Shown here one piece after another: positions 11,643 through 20,327 of a stretch of 64,000 nucleotides of DNA (position 1 is its first letter; each line of letters begins with the position of its first letter). This DNA is from Gaiellaceae bacterium. Its GTDB lineage: Bacteria; Actinomycetota; Thermoleophilia; Gaiellales; Gaiellaceae. The stretch covers positions 1,364,001 through 1,428,000 of the forward strand of contig BPGK01000001.1 of the NCBI GenBank assembly GCA_026002995.1. Direction: 5' to 3'. The translations under genes were made by a program, and so were the position numbers. The notes under the pieces are model-generated. The model was given only the letters and a program-made list of their open reading frames with translations. It ran no database searches and was not told the origin of the DNA.

Positions 11643-12750
11643 GTGGCCGAGACGACGCTGACGCTCGACCAGCGGCTCGAGGAGATCGGGGCCCAGCTCG
11701 CCTGGGTCCGTGATTACCTTTGACCCGGAGGCGCTCGCCCGGCGTCGCGCGGAGCTCGAGGAGGAGATGGGAGCGCCCGGCTTCTGGGACGACCAGGCGA
11801 GAGCCGCGGCCCTCGCGACCGAGCACGCTCGGATAACGCGCAAGCTCGAGCGCTACGAGCGCCTGCAACGGGAGTACGAGGACGCGCGAGAGCTCGTCGC
11901 GCTGGGCGACGAGGAGCTCGGCGCGGAGATCTCCGAGGCGATCGAGCCGCTCGAGCGCGAGCTCGAGCGGCTCCAGGAAGAGGCGCTCTTCACCGGCCAG
12001 TACGACGCCGGCGACGCCCTGCTCGAGATCCATGCGGGCACCGGGGGCACCGACGCCCAGGACTGGGCGGAGATGCTCTTGCGCATGTACCTACGGTGGG
12101 CGGCGGAGCGGGGATTCGAGACGGAGATCCTGGAGGCGAGCCCCGGGGAGGAGGCGGGCCTGAAGTCGGCGACGGTGGCCGTGCGCGGCGAGAACGCCTA
12201 CGGGGTGCTCCGCGCGGAGCGCGGCGTGCACCGGCTCGTCCGCCTCTCGCCGTTCGACGCCGCCCACCGGCGGCACACCGCGTTCGCGCAGGTCGTCGTC
12301 TCCCCGCTCCTGCCCGAGGATGCCCCGGTCGAGATCGACGAGTCCGAGCTTCGCATCGACACCTACCGCGCGAGCGGCGCCGGCGGACAGCACGTGAACA
12401 AGACCGACTCCGCGGTCCGGATCACGCACCTTCCGACCGGCATCGTCGTCCAGTGCCAGAACGAGCGCTCGCAGAGCTCGAACAAGCAGACCGCCCTCCG
12501 GCTCCTGAAGTCGCGCTTGACCGAGCTCGAGGAAGAGCGACGGGAGGCCGAGCTCGCCAAGGAGCGTGGCGAGGCGCAGGACATCGGCTTCGGGAGTCAA
12601 ATTCGGTCCTACGTGCTCCACCCCTATCAGCTCGTGAAGGACCACCGGACGGACGTCGAGGTCGGGAACGCGCAAGCCGTGCTCGACGGCGCAATCGACG
12701 AGTTCGTGCGCGCGTACCTGCTCGCCCGCTCCGCCGGGAAGGTCGCGTAG
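11643..12750 (+). CDS. prfB: Peptide chain release factor 2 (programmed +1 frameshift)
   Basis: RF2 terminates translation at UGA and UAA. The reading frame starts at GTG 11643, runs 26 codons to an in-frame TGA at 11721-11723, then continues in the +1 frame from GAC at 11722 to the TAG at 12748, giving about 368 residues (E. coli RF2 has 365). The junction reads ...RDYL|DPEAL, the same point as in E. coli. Later motifs are the SPF-type recognition tripeptide (RLSPFDAAHRRHT) and GGQ (SGAGGQHVNKTDSAVRITH). A start at 11710 in the second frame alone would lose the conserved N-terminal helix. The gene leads into ftsE-ftsX, the usual actinobacterial order. Confidence 0.95.
11709..11724 (+). other. 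prfB autoregulatory recoding site (CTT TGA C)
   Basis: The slippery CTT (11718-11720) is followed by TGA-C, the conserved RF2 recoding signal: low RF2 lets the ribosome slip +1. The internal Shine-Dalgarno AGGGGG found 3 nt upstream in E. coli is absent. The equivalent hexamer is CGTGAT, whose GTGAT could pair with AUCAC on the 5' side of the anti-Shine-Dalgarno region of 16S rRNA (inference). Confidence 0.85.
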
Positions 12751-12783
12751 CCATGCCCACGGACGCGCGTGCACGGTCTCCGG

Positions 12784-12789
12784 TAGACT
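12784..12789 (+). promoter_or_regulatory. Possible -10 (TAGACT) for ftsEX
   Basis: TAGACT lies 82 nt upstream of the chosen ftsE start, in the gap after prfB. No convincing -35 is seen at 17 nt, so this is a weak call. The ftsE gene has its own AGGAG ribosome-binding site. Confidence 0.25.
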
Positions 12790-12871
12790 CCTCCCGTCCG
12801 ACAGACCGGAGCGGCCGAGGGGGGCTGCAGCGGGAATGCGCCCGGTGGTGGAAGACGCTCAGGAGCAGACG

Positions 12872-13633
12872 ATGACGGCGATCGCCGAGGAAGAGAAGCA
12901 CACCACCGACGTCGGAGAGCGCTCCCGCGGCGAGTCGAGCTCCGCGGCGATGATCGTCTTCGAGGACGTCCGGAAGGTCTACGAGCCCGGCGTCGTCGCG
13001 CTCGACGGCGTCTCCTTCGTGATCGAGAAGGGCGAGTTCGTCTTCATCGTCGGAGCGTCCGGGTCGGGCAAGTCCACCGTGATCCGGCTCCTCCTCAAGG
13101 AGATCGAGCCGACCGACGGCCGGGTCATCGTCGGCGGGCGCGACCTCGGCCGGCTCAAGCGCTCGAAGGTGCCGCTGCTGCGCCGCAACCTCGGGTGCGT
13201 CTTCCAGGACTTCAAGCTCCTCCCCAACCGGACCGCGTACGAGAACATCGCCTACGCGCTCCGCGTGCAGGGCGAGTCGAACGCGCAGATCCGGAAGAAG
13301 GTGCCCGAGGTGCTGAACCTCGTCGGGCTCGCCCACAAGATGAACTCGCGGCCGCACGAGCTCTCCGGCGGCGAGCAGCAGCGTGTCTCGATCGCGCGCG
13401 CCTTCGTGAACCACCCGCCGCTCCTCGTCTGCGACGAGCCCACGGGGAACCTCGACCCCGACACGTCGGTCGGGATCATGCAGCTCCTCTACCGGATCAA
13501 CCGTACGGGGACGACGATCCTCATGGTCACCCACGACCGCGAGATGGTGGACAAGATGCGCAAGCGCGTCATCGCGCTCGAGGAGGGCAAGCTCGTGCGG
13601 GACGAGCGCCGCGGCGGGTACGCGGAGGCGTGA
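12872..13633 (+). CDS. ftsE: Cell division ATP-binding protein FtsE
   Basis: This is the ATPase of the FtsEX complex, which activates peptidoglycan hydrolases at the septum. The protein (253 residues from ATG 12872, preceded by AGGAG) has a non-conserved ~25-residue N-terminal extension. ABC motifs follow: Walker [25 protein letters not shown] (Q-loop), signature [14 protein letters not shown], Walker [14 protein letters not shown], and switch THDREMV. A later ATG at 12950 would give a more canonical FtsE N-terminus. The stop TGA shares one base with the ftsX ATG. Confidence 0.95.
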   Translation: MTAIAEEEKHTTDVGERSRGESSSAAMIVFEDVRKVYEPGVVALDGVSFVIEKGEFVFIVGASGSGKSTVIRLLLKEIEPTDGRVIVGGRDLGRLKRSKVPLLRRNLGCVFQDFKLLPNRTAYENIAYALRVQGESNAQIRKKVPEVLNLVGLAHKMNSRPHELSGGEQQRVSIARAFVNHPPLLVCDEPTGNLDPDTSVGIMQLLYRINRTGTTILMVTHDREMVDKMRKRVIALEEGKLVRDERRGGYAEA

Positions 13634-14508
13634 TGCGGGTCAGGCTCCTCTTCGCCGAAGCGTTTCGCTCGATCGCCGCCAACGTCTCGACGACGGTCGC
13701 CTCCACGCTCTCGGTTCTCATCGGGATGTTCCTCGTCGGCGTCTTCATCGGGCTCGGCACGTGGCTCGTCTCCTGGTCGGACGACAAGAAGCGAGAGCTC
13801 GCCGTCCACGTCTACCTCAAAGACGAGGCGACGCCGAAGCAGATCAACGCCGTCCGCATCGCGCTCGAGTCCGACCCGCGGATCAAGGAGGGCGGAATCG
13901 AGTTCGTCTCGAAGGAGAAGGCGCTCGCGATCATGCGCAAGAAGGCGCCCGAGCTGACGGCGAACCTCGCCTCCAACCCGCTCCCCGCGTCCTTCGACGT
14001 CGTGCCGGTGCGTGGCGAGGACACGGAGGAGATCGCGCTCGCCATCCAGGCCCAGAACCTGCCCGCGGTCGATCAGGTTCGGCACGGCAAGGAGGTCTCG
14101 AAGCGGATCCTCGCGATCGCCCGCGCGATCCAGGTTGTCTTCCTCATCGTCGTCGTCGTGCTGCTCGCGGCATCGACGATCCTCATCTCGAACACGATCC
14201 GCCTCTCGATCTTCGCGCGGCGGCGCGAGATCGAGGTGATGAAGCTCGTCGGCGCGACGAACTGGTTCGTTCGTGGGCCGTTCATGCTCGAGGGCCTCCT
14301 GACTGGGCTCGCCGGGTCTCTCGCAGCGGTCTTCTTGCTTTTCCTGGGGCGGAGCATCGCCATCCCACGGGTGCTCGGGAACATCCAGGACGATCCCGAC
14401 GTCCGCGCCCTCGCGTTCGGGTACACGGCCGCGATCCTCGTGCTGATCGGACTCGCGATCGGCGCGCTCGGCTCCGGCCTCACCATCCGCCGCTTCCTGC
14501 GCGTCTGA
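13633..14508 (+). CDS. ftsX: Cell division permease-like protein FtsX
   Basis: This 291-residue FtsX has one N-terminal membrane segment (~residues 20-45), a large extracellular domain (~46-165) containing the conserved LPASFDVVPV, and three C-terminal membrane segments separated by FARRREIEVMKLVGATNWFV, the coupling loop typical of the family. With FtsE it transmits ATP hydrolysis to an extracytoplasmic peptidoglycan hydrolase. The hydrolase gene that often follows in actinobacteria is not here. ATG 13633 overlaps the ftsE stop by one base. Confidence 0.95.
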   Translation: MRVRLLFAEAFRSIAANVSTTVASTLSVLIGMFLVGVFIGLGTWLVSWSDDKKRELAVHVYLKDEATPKQINAVRIALESDPRIKEGGIEFVSKEKALAIMRKKAPELTANLASNPLPASFDVVPVRGEDTEEIALAIQAQNLPAVDQVRHGKEVSKRILAIARAIQVVFLIVVVVLLAASTILISNTIRLSIFARRREIEVMKLVGATNWFVRGPFMLEGLLTGLAGSLAAVFLLFLGRSIAIPRVLGNIQDDPDVRALAFGYTAAILVLIGLAIGALGSGLTIRRFLRV

Positions 14509-14528
14509 CCTCCACCCTGCCCAAGGGC

Positions 14529-14534
14529 TACGGT
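14529..14534 (+). promoter_or_regulatory. -10-like element TACGGT, leaderless start
   Basis: TACGGT ends 6 nt before ATG 14541 and no ribosome-binding site is present. It belongs to the recurrent TANNNT-N6-start module. Confidence 0.45.
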
Positions 14535-14540
14535 TCGTCG

Positions 14541-16193
14541 ATGCGGAGCCGACGCGCACCGAGGGCGCGGGAGAAGCGGCCGAGCCGCTCCGAGCGCGCG
14601 CGACGGAGGCGGCCCGAGCGCACGATCCGGGCGGCCGAGCGCGCCATCGAGATCACCCTACCCGCTCGCGAGACGCCGCCCGAGCGCGTGCTCGCGTACC
14701 TGGGGCCGACGAACTCGGGGAAGACCCACGCCGCGCTCGAGGATCTCGTCGCCGCCGGCTCCGGCGTCTACGCCGGGCCGCTGCGGATGCTCGCTCAGGA
14801 AGTGCACCGCAGGCTCTCGGCTCGGCTCGGCCACGAGCGCGTCGGCCTCGTCACCGGGGAGGAACGCGTCAACGAAGGCGCGCCGATCCTCTGCTGCACG
14901 GTGGAGATGGCTCCGCAGCAGGGGAACCTGCTCGTCCTCGACGAAGTGCAGTGGGCCGACGACGAGGAGCGCGGGTCGGCCTGGACGCAGCTCATGCTGG
15001 CCGGCGAGTACCGGGAGATTCGACTCCTCGGCGCGCTCGACGCGCTCCCGCTCGTCAGGCGAGCCTTCCCCGAGGTCGAGCTCCGGGTGTTCGAGCGCAA
15101 GGTTCCGCTGGAGTGGATCGGCGCGCGGTCGCTGCGCTCGCTGACGAGCGGGACGGTCGTGGTCGCCTTCAGCCGGCGCGCCGTGCTCGCCCTCGCGGGG
15201 GAGGTGAATCGTCTCCACCCGGGGCGAGTCGCCGTTCTCTACGGTGCGATGCCTCTCGCGTCGCGTCGCGAGGAGAGCGAGCGGTTCCTCTCCGGCGCGG
15301 CCGACGTGTGCGTGGCGACGGACGTGCTCGGGCACGGCGTGAACCTCCCCTGCGAGACCCTGCTCTTCGCGGAGACGACGAAGTTCGACGGCGAGGAGCG
15401 CCGCGAGCTCCATCCGTGGGAGATCGCGCAGATCGCCGGCCGTGCAGGACGGTACGGGCTCGTCGAGCGGGGGCACGTCGGCGTCCTCACCGGGCTCGCC
15501 TGGGGGTCGGCGGACCCGTCGCTCGTCGAGTCGGCGCTCGAGCCGCACGTGCTCCTCGAAGACGGGTACCGCGCCTACCGCGTCGTGGACGAGGCGCGGA
15601 TCCGCCCACGCCTCGCCGACCTCGGCGTCGACGACCCACGCGACCTCGACGCCGCGCTCGAGGCCTGGCATCGCGTGGCGCTCCGGGCGTGGGCGCACGA
15701 GAGCTGGCTGGCCGTCGAGTCGCTGCAGCCGCTCCGCCAACGGCTCCGGGCCGTGCAGAAGCGGCTGCGCGAGCGCGGGAGGCGGCTCTCGCTCGGTGAC
15801 ACGTGGAAGCTCGTCAACGCGCCCGTGGACGAGGACAACCTCGAGCTCCTCGCGACCCTCGCGCTCGCGATCGCGGGCGACCGCATCGCCCGACCCCACC
15901 TCACCTACCTGCTCGACCCGACGCGCCTCCACGACGCCTCGCTCGAGGAGGCCGAGCAGGCGGGGCGCGAGGCGAGCATCCTCCGCTGGTTCGCCCTCCA
16001 GTACCCCGGTGTCGCCGGGGTCACGATCGAGCGTGCGGCCGCGTTGGAGGAGGCGGCGGCCGAGCGCGTCGTCGCGCGCCTGCGGGTCGAGGTCGAGTCG
16101 CCCACGATCGGGCGCTGCCGCTCGTGCGGCCGCTCATGTCCTCCCTGGTTCCCCCTCTGCGACCGCTGCGCGGGCATCGCGCGTCGCTCGTGA
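14541..16193 (+). CDS. SUV3-like RNA helicase with C-terminal zinc ribbon
   Basis: This 550-residue superfamily II helicase resembles mitochondrial SUV3 rather than DEAD-box proteins. A very basic tail (residues 1-38) precedes Walker A GPTNSGKT (55-62), YAGPLRMLAQEVHRRL (motif Ia), VTGEER, CCTVEMA, LVLDEVQ (134-137, the DEVH-like motif II), ATDVLGHGVNLP, and IAGRAGRYG (motif VI). A four-cysteine ribbon (CRSCGRSCPPWFPLCDRC) ends the protein. SUV3 unwinds RNA with a 3'-5' exonuclease in the mitochondrial degradosome, so an RNA-turnover role is inferred here. The gene sits between ftsX and a cNMP-binding protein gene. Confidence 0.82.
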   Translation: MRSRRAPRAREKRPSRSERARRRRPERTIRAAERAIEITLPARETPPERVLAYLGPTNSGKTHAALEDLVAAGSGVYAGPLRMLAQEVHRRLSARLGHERVGLVTGEERVNEGAPILCCTVEMAPQQGNLLVLDEVQWADDEERGSAWTQLMLAGEYREIRLLGALDALPLVRRAFPEVELRVFERKVPLEWIGARSLRSLTSGTVVVAFSRRAVLALAGEVNRLHPGRVAVLYGAMPLASRREESERFLSGAADVCVATDVLGHGVNLPCETLLFAETTKFDGEERRELHPWEIAQIAGRAGRYGLVERGHVGVLTGLAWGSADPSLVESALEPHVLLEDGYRAYRVVDEARIRPRLADLGVDDPRDLDAALEAWHRVALRAWAHESWLAVESLQPLRQRLRAVQKRLRERGRRLSLGDTWKLVNAPVDEDNLELLATLALAIAGDRIARPHLTYLLDPTRLHDASLEEAEQAGREASILRWFALQYPGVAGVTIERAAALEEAAAERVVARLRVEVESPTIGRCRSCGRSCPPWFPLCDRCAGIARRS

Positions 16194-16205
16194 TATGAAG
16201 TCGCC

Positions 16206-16610
16206 GTGACCCCCGACGAGCTCCGTGCGATCCCGCTCTTCTCGCGCGCCAGCTACGAGTCCCTCGAGCGGCTCGCGCAGCGTGGGGGCGAGCTCGAGTG
16301 CGAGGCGGGTCAGCTCCTCGCGCTGCACGGCGACCGAGGCTCGGGGATGTTCGTCGTCCTCGAAGGGAACGTCTCGGTCGAGTGGCCGGGCGGCGCGGTC
16401 GAGCTCGGCCCCGGCGCCTTCGTCGGCGAGCTCACCGTTCTCGTGCCCGACGTGCGGCGGGTGGCGCGCGTCCGCGCGGCGACCCCGGTGCGCTGTCTGG
16501 CGATCGCGCGCGAGGATGCGACCGAGCTCATCGAGTCGGAGCCCACCGTCGCGCTCGCGATGCTCCGAGAGCTCGCTCGCAGGCTCGCCACGACGCTCCC
16601 GGGCGACTGA
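16206..16610 (+). CDS. Cyclic-nucleotide-binding domain protein (no DNA-binding domain)
   Basis: This 134-residue protein is a stand-alone cNMP-binding (Crp/Fnr sensor) domain. It has the leading FSRASYESLERLA helix, the beta roll with SGMFVVLEGNVSVEW, and the phosphate-binding-cassette-like GAFVGELTVLVPDVRRVARV. There is no helix-turn-helix or channel segment, so it could regulate a partner protein by contact. The cassette lacks the exact GExALL...R.A sequence, so cAMP binding is uncertain. The GTG follows a TATGAA hexamer by 6 nt. Confidence 0.75.
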   Translation: MTPDELRAIPLFSRASYESLERLAQRGGELECEAGQLLALHGDRGSGMFVVLEGNVSVEWPGGAVELGPGAFVGELTVLVPDVRRVARVRAATPVRCLAIAREDATELIESEPTVALAMLRELARRLATTLPGD

Positions 16611-16641
16611 CCTGCTCGGAGGTGCGCCCCGGTCGACGGGC

Positions 16642-16829
16642 GGGCGACCCAAGGGTCGCCCCTACGGTCTTACCCTGAACGACCTCGTAGGGGCGAGGCT
16701 TGCCCCGCCCGTGTCCTGCAACAGGGGGTCAGGTCTCCCGTGTTGCAGCGATGGCAGGCGCCGAGCACGCGCGCAACGATAGGGACCTGACCCCGGTGTT
16801 GCGCGGTAGAGCGACCCGAGGGTCGCCCC
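16642..16829. repeat. Cluster of palindromic intergenic repeats upstream of smpB
   Basis: At least three hairpin elements are packed here. One is GGGCGACCC-AA-GGGTCGCCC at 16642-16661, with a shorter second copy at 16811-16826. Another is GGGGC-GAGGCTT-GCCCC at 16690-16706. The third is a degraded family-A element, with GGGGTCAGGTC at 16725-16735 and its complement GACCTGACCCC at 16784-16794, related to the palindrome downstream of ahcY. No open reading frame is credible in this 231-bp gap. Confidence 0.85.
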
Positions 16830-16835
16830 TACACT
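16830..16835 (+). promoter_or_regulatory. -10-like element TACACT for smpB, at the edge of a repeat
   Basis: TACACT ends 6 nt before the smpB GTG. It is formed by the last bases of the GGGTCGCCCCTA repeat element. The first copy of that element is also followed by a TANNNT string (TACGGT at 16663-16668). Confidence 0.5.
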
Positions 16836-16841
16836 GCCCCC

Positions 16842-17306
16842 GTGTCGCGGGAGACCGGAACGAAGACGATCGCGGAGAACCGCCGTGCGCGGCGCGACTA
16901 CGACCTGCTCGAGCGCTACGAGGCAGGGATCGCGCTCACCGGCAGCGAGGTGAAGTCCGTGCGCGCGGGGAAGGTGCAGCTCGGCCAGGCGTTCGCCGAC
17001 ATCCGTGGCGGCGAGGCGTGGCTCGTCGGAGCGTCCATCGCCGAGTACGCGCAGGGAGGCCGCTTCGGCCACGAGCCTGACCGCGACCGCAAGCTCCTCC
17101 TCCACCGGCGGGAGATCGACTCGCTCCTCGGCAAGGTGCGCGAGAAGGGTCTCACCCTCGTTCCGACGCGGATGTACCTCCGAGACGGAAAGGTGAAGGT
17201 GGAGATCGCGCTCGCCCGCGGTCGCGAGAAGGCCGACAAGCGTCGCGCTATCGCCGAGCGCGACGCACGTCGCCAGATGGAGCGCGCGCTCAAGCGGCGC
17301 CGCTGA
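16842..17306 (+). CDS. smpB: SsrA-binding protein SmpB
   Basis: SmpB delivers tmRNA to stalled ribosomes. The 154-residue protein shows the family hallmarks: IAENRRARRDYDLLERYEAG, ALTGSEVKSVRAGKVQLGQA, the LLLHRREIDSLLGKV helix, TLVPTRMYLRDGKVKVEIALARG, and a basic tail. Its RNA partner ssrA is in the same window, about 6 kb downstream (23378-23739). The GTG start has no ribosome-binding site and lies 6 nt after TACACT. Confidence 0.96.
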   Translation: MSRETGTKTIAENRRARRDYDLLERYEAGIALTGSEVKSVRAGKVQLGQAFADIRGGEAWLVGASIAEYAQGGRFGHEPDRDRKLLLHRREIDSLLGKVREKGLTLVPTRMYLRDGKVKVEIALARGREKADKRRAIAERDARRQMERALKRRR

Positions 17307-17531
17307 TCCGCGCGTTGCCGACCGGGCGCACGCCCTTCCCGGATGCCAGAGATGGAGCGCGCACGCGCACGGCAGCCCCGGAAGGTCGTGGCTCAGAGCC
17401 ACGAGCTCGAGGCTCACCCGCAAGCGGTGCGGGTGACCGTGTGGCTCTGCGCCACACGCCCTGACTCCGTCTGGAAACTCAGCCCGCCACGCGATACGCT
17501 CGGACTCGCCCTACGAGGAGAGGAGGGAGCG

Positions 17532-17993
17532 TTGCGACACGTAGCGTTGACCGTCAACGGCGTGCGCCACGAGCTCGAGCTCGAGCCGCGGGAGCTCCTC
17601 GCGTACGTCCTGCGCGAACGGCTTGGCTTGACGGGCACGAACATCGGCTGCGACACCTCGTCCTGCGGTGCCTGCACCGTGCTCGTGAACGGCGAGTCGG
17701 TGAAGTCGTGCACGATGCTCGGCGTCCAGGCCGACGGCCTCGAGATCACCACCATCGAGGGCCTCGCGCGTGACGGAGAGCTCCACCCGGTGCAACAGGC
17801 CTTCCACGAGCATCACGCGCTCCAGTGCGGGTACTGCACGCCGGGGATGGTGCTGGCCGCGGTGAGCCTGATCGAGGCCGGGGCGGCGACCGACGAGCAG
17901 GCGATCCGCCTGGGGCTCGAGGGAAACCTCTGCCGCTGCACGGGGTACCACAACATCGTCAAGGCAGTTGCGGCCGCCGCGGGGGTGAGCTAG
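17532..17993 (+). CDS. Molybdenum hydroxylase small subunit, 2x[2Fe-2S] (CoxS-like)
   Basis: This 153-residue electron-transfer subunit belongs to the xanthine oxidase/CO dehydrogenase family. The plant-type cluster is bound by CDTSSCGACTVLVNG plus a later Cys (residues ~40-63). The C-terminal cluster is bound by CGYCTPGM and CRCTGYHNI. The TTG start is preceded by a perfect AGGAGG (17521-17526, 5-nt gap). An upstream in-frame extension exists but lacks homology to the family. The order small-large-medium is that of form II loci. Confidence 0.9.
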   Translation: MRHVALTVNGVRHELELEPRELLAYVLRERLGLTGTNIGCDTSSCGACTVLVNGESVKSCTMLGVQADGLEITTIEGLARDGELHPVQQAFHEHHALQCGYCTPGMVLAAVSLIEAGAATDEQAIRLGLEGNLCRCTGYHNIVKAVAAAAGVS

Positions 17994-20327
17994 ATGACCG
18001 TAGTCGGAACGCCGATCAAGCGCCGGGAGGACGAGGCGCTGCTGCGCGGGCGCGGGTCGTTCGTCGACAACCTCACGTTGCCGGGCACGGCCTACATGGC
18101 CGTCGTCCGCAGTCCCTACCCCGCGGCGCGGATCGTGAGCGTCAACCTCGACGCGGCGCGCGCGGCCGAGGGCGTCATCGCCGCCTTCTCCGGCGCCGAC
18201 CTGGCGGACGAGTGGGCCGGGCCGCTTCCTTGCGCCTGGCTCGTCACCGAGGACACGAAGAATCCGCCGCACTACCCGGTCGCGATCGACGTCGCCCGCT
18301 ACCAGGGCGACCCCGTCGCCGTGGTTGTCGCCGAGAGCCGCGCGCTCGCGAAGGACGCCGCGGAGCTCGTCGAGGTCGAGTACGAGCCGCTCCCGGCGGT
18401 CGCTGACGTCGAGCAAGCGCTCTCCGACGGCGCCCCGCTCGTCCATGAGGAGCTCGGCACGAACGAGTGCTACGTCTGGAAGCTCGAGACCGACGGCATA
18501 CAGGCTGCGATCGATGCGGCGGACGTCGTCGTCACGCGTCGCTACCGGCAGCCGCGCCTCATCCCGAACGCGATCGAGCCGCGCGGGGTGCTCGCCCAGG
18601 TCGGTCCGACCGGGGACGTCACGCTCTGGTCGGCGACCCAGACGCCCCACATCCAGCGCTTCGTGCTCCAGCTCGTCCTCGGCATTCCCGAAGCGAAGAT
18701 CCGGGTGATCGCTCCCGACGTCGGAGGCGGATTCGGCTCGAAGATCCAGGTCTACGGGGAGGGGCCGCTCGCGATCGTGCTCGCCCGGAGATTGGGGAGG
18801 CCGGTGAAGTGGACGGAGGAGCGGTCCGAGAACTACCTGGGGACGATCCACGGCCGCGACGTCGTCCACGAGGTCACCTTCGCCGCGACGAAGGAGGGGA
18901 AGATCACCGCTGTCCGCTCCGAGGCCTGGTGCGCGATGGGCGCGTACCTCGAGCTCGTGACACCGGGCATCCCGCTGCTCGGGGCCTGGCTCTACTCGGG
19001 GCCGTACGAGATCCCCAACTACAGCGTCACCTTTACCGGCGTGTTCACGAACACGACGCCGACCGACGCGTACCGCGGCGCGGGCCGGCCGGAGGCGACC
19101 TACGTGCTCGAGCGGACGATGGACGCGCTCGCGCGCGAGCTCGGCATGGATCCCGTCGAGCTGCGGCGGAAGAACCTCATCCGCGAGTTCCCGCACACGA
19201 TGGCCTCCGGGCTGACCATCGACTCGGGCGACTACCACGCGTCGCTCGACCGGCTGCTCGAGGTGCTCGACCTCGACGCGGTGCGAGCCGAGCAAGCGGC
19301 ACGCCGGGAGCGCGGCGACGTCAAGCAGCTCGGCGTCGGCTTCTCGACCTACAACGAGATGTGCGGCCTCGCGCCGTCGCGGATCCTCGGCGCGATCCGG
19401 TACGCGGTCGGAGGCTGGGACTCGGCGACCGTCCGCTTCCAGCCGCTCGGCTCCGTGCAGGTCGTGGTCGGCACCTCGCCACACGGGCAAGGCCACGAGA
19501 CGACGTTTGCGCAGATCGTGGCCGACCGGCTGGGCGTCGGGGTGGACGAGGTCGAGGTGCTCCACGGTGACACCGCCATCTCCCAACTCGGGATGGACAC
19601 CTACGGAAGCCGGTCGCTCGCGGTGGGTGGGATCGCCCTCTGGCAGGCGACGGAGAAGGTGATCGCCAAGGCACGGGCGATCGTCGCCCATCAGCTCGAG
19701 GTCTCCGAGGACGATCTCGAGTTCGCCGACGGGACCTTCCGCGTGAAGGGCTCGCCCGACCGCTCGATGGACATCAAGGCCGCCGCCTTCGCCGCGCACG
19801 CGGCGCACAACCTCCCCGACGGGATGGAGCCCGGCCTGGAGGAGACGGCGACCTACGACCCGGCGAACTTCTCGTGGCCGGGCGGTGCCCACGCGGCGGT
19901 GGTCGAGGTCGACACCGAGACCGGAGACACGCGGCTCGTGCGCTACGTGGCGGTCGACGACGTGGGGCGCGCGATCAACCCGATGATCGTCGACGGCCAA
20001 GTGCACGGGGGCCTCGCACAGGGCATCGCCGCCGCGCTGTACGAGGAGGGCGTCTACGACGCCGAGGGGAACCTCCTCACGACGACGATGGCGACGTACC
20101 TCGTGCCATCCGCTGCCGAGCTGCCGTCCTTCGAGACCGATCGGACGGAGACGGCGGCCGACAACCCGCTCGGCGTGAAGGGCGTGGGGGAGACCGGGAC
20201 GATCGCCTCGGCGCCGGCAGTGGTGAACGCGGTCGTCGATGCGCTCTCGCACCTCGGTGTCACCGATGTGCCGCTCCCCGCCACGCCGGAGCGAGTCTGG
20301 AACGCGATTCAGGAGGTGAGGTCGTGA
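17994..20327 (+). CDS. Molybdenum hydroxylase large subunit, form II CoxL-like
   Basis: This is the 777-residue molybdopterin-binding catalytic subunit. Key segments are IKRREDEALLRGRGSFVDN at the start, IAPDVGGGFGSK, the active-site loop AYRGAGR (residues 359-365), and the catalytic glutamate in GVGETGTIAS (Glu733). Form I CO dehydrogenase has AYXCSFR, with a cysteine that binds copper. AYRGAGR defines form II, whose physiological substrate is uncertain (aldehydes, purines or other carbonyl/aromatic compounds are possible). The ATG directly follows the small-subunit stop, and the GTG of the FAD subunit overlaps its own stop. Confidence 0.9.
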   Translation: MTVVGTPIKRREDEALLRGRGSFVDNLTLPGTAYMAVVRSPYPAARIVSVNLDAARAAEGVIAAFSGADLADEWAGPLPCAWLVTEDTKNPPHYPVAIDVARYQGDPVAVVVAESRALAKDAAELVEVEYEPLPAVADVEQALSDGAPLVHEELGTNECYVWKLETDGIQAAIDAADVVVTRRYRQPRLIPNAIEPRGVLAQVGPTGDVTLWSATQTPHIQRFVLQLVLGIPEAKIRVIAPDVGGGFGSKIQVYGEGPLAIVLARRLGRPVKWTEERSENYLGTIHGRDVVHEVTFAATKEGKITAVRSEAWCAMGAYLELVTPGIPLLGAWLYSGPYEIPNYSVTFTGVFTNTTPTDAYRGAGRPEATYVLERTMDALARELGMDPVELRRKNLIREFPHTMASGLTIDSGDYHASLDRLLEVLDLDAVRAEQAARRERGDVKQLGVGFSTYNEMCGLAPSRILGAIRYAVGGWDSATVRFQPLGSVQVVVGTSPHGQGHETTFAQIVADRLGVGVDEVEVLHGDTAISQLGMDTYGSRSLAVGGIALWQATEKVIAKARAIVAHQLEVSEDDLEFADGTFRVKGSPDRSMDIKAAAFAAHAAHNLPDGMEPGLEETATYDPANFSWPGGAHAAVVEVDTETGDTRLVRYVAVDDVGRAINPMIVDGQVHGGLAQGIAAALYEEGVYDAEGNLLTTTMATYLVPSAAELPSFETDRTETAADNPLGVKGVGETGTIASAPAVVNAVVDALSHLGVTDVPLPATPERVWNAIQEVRS

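Noticed and set aside
11710-12750. prfB starting at GTG 11710 without recoding
   Set aside because: It drops the conserved 26-residue N-terminal helix, and the CTT-TGA-C signal lies exactly at the known RF2 frameshift point.
17307-17531. Upstream extension of the CoxS-like gene to ATG 17343
   Set aside because: The extra 63 residues lack similarity to the family, and a perfect AGGAGG precedes TTG 17532.
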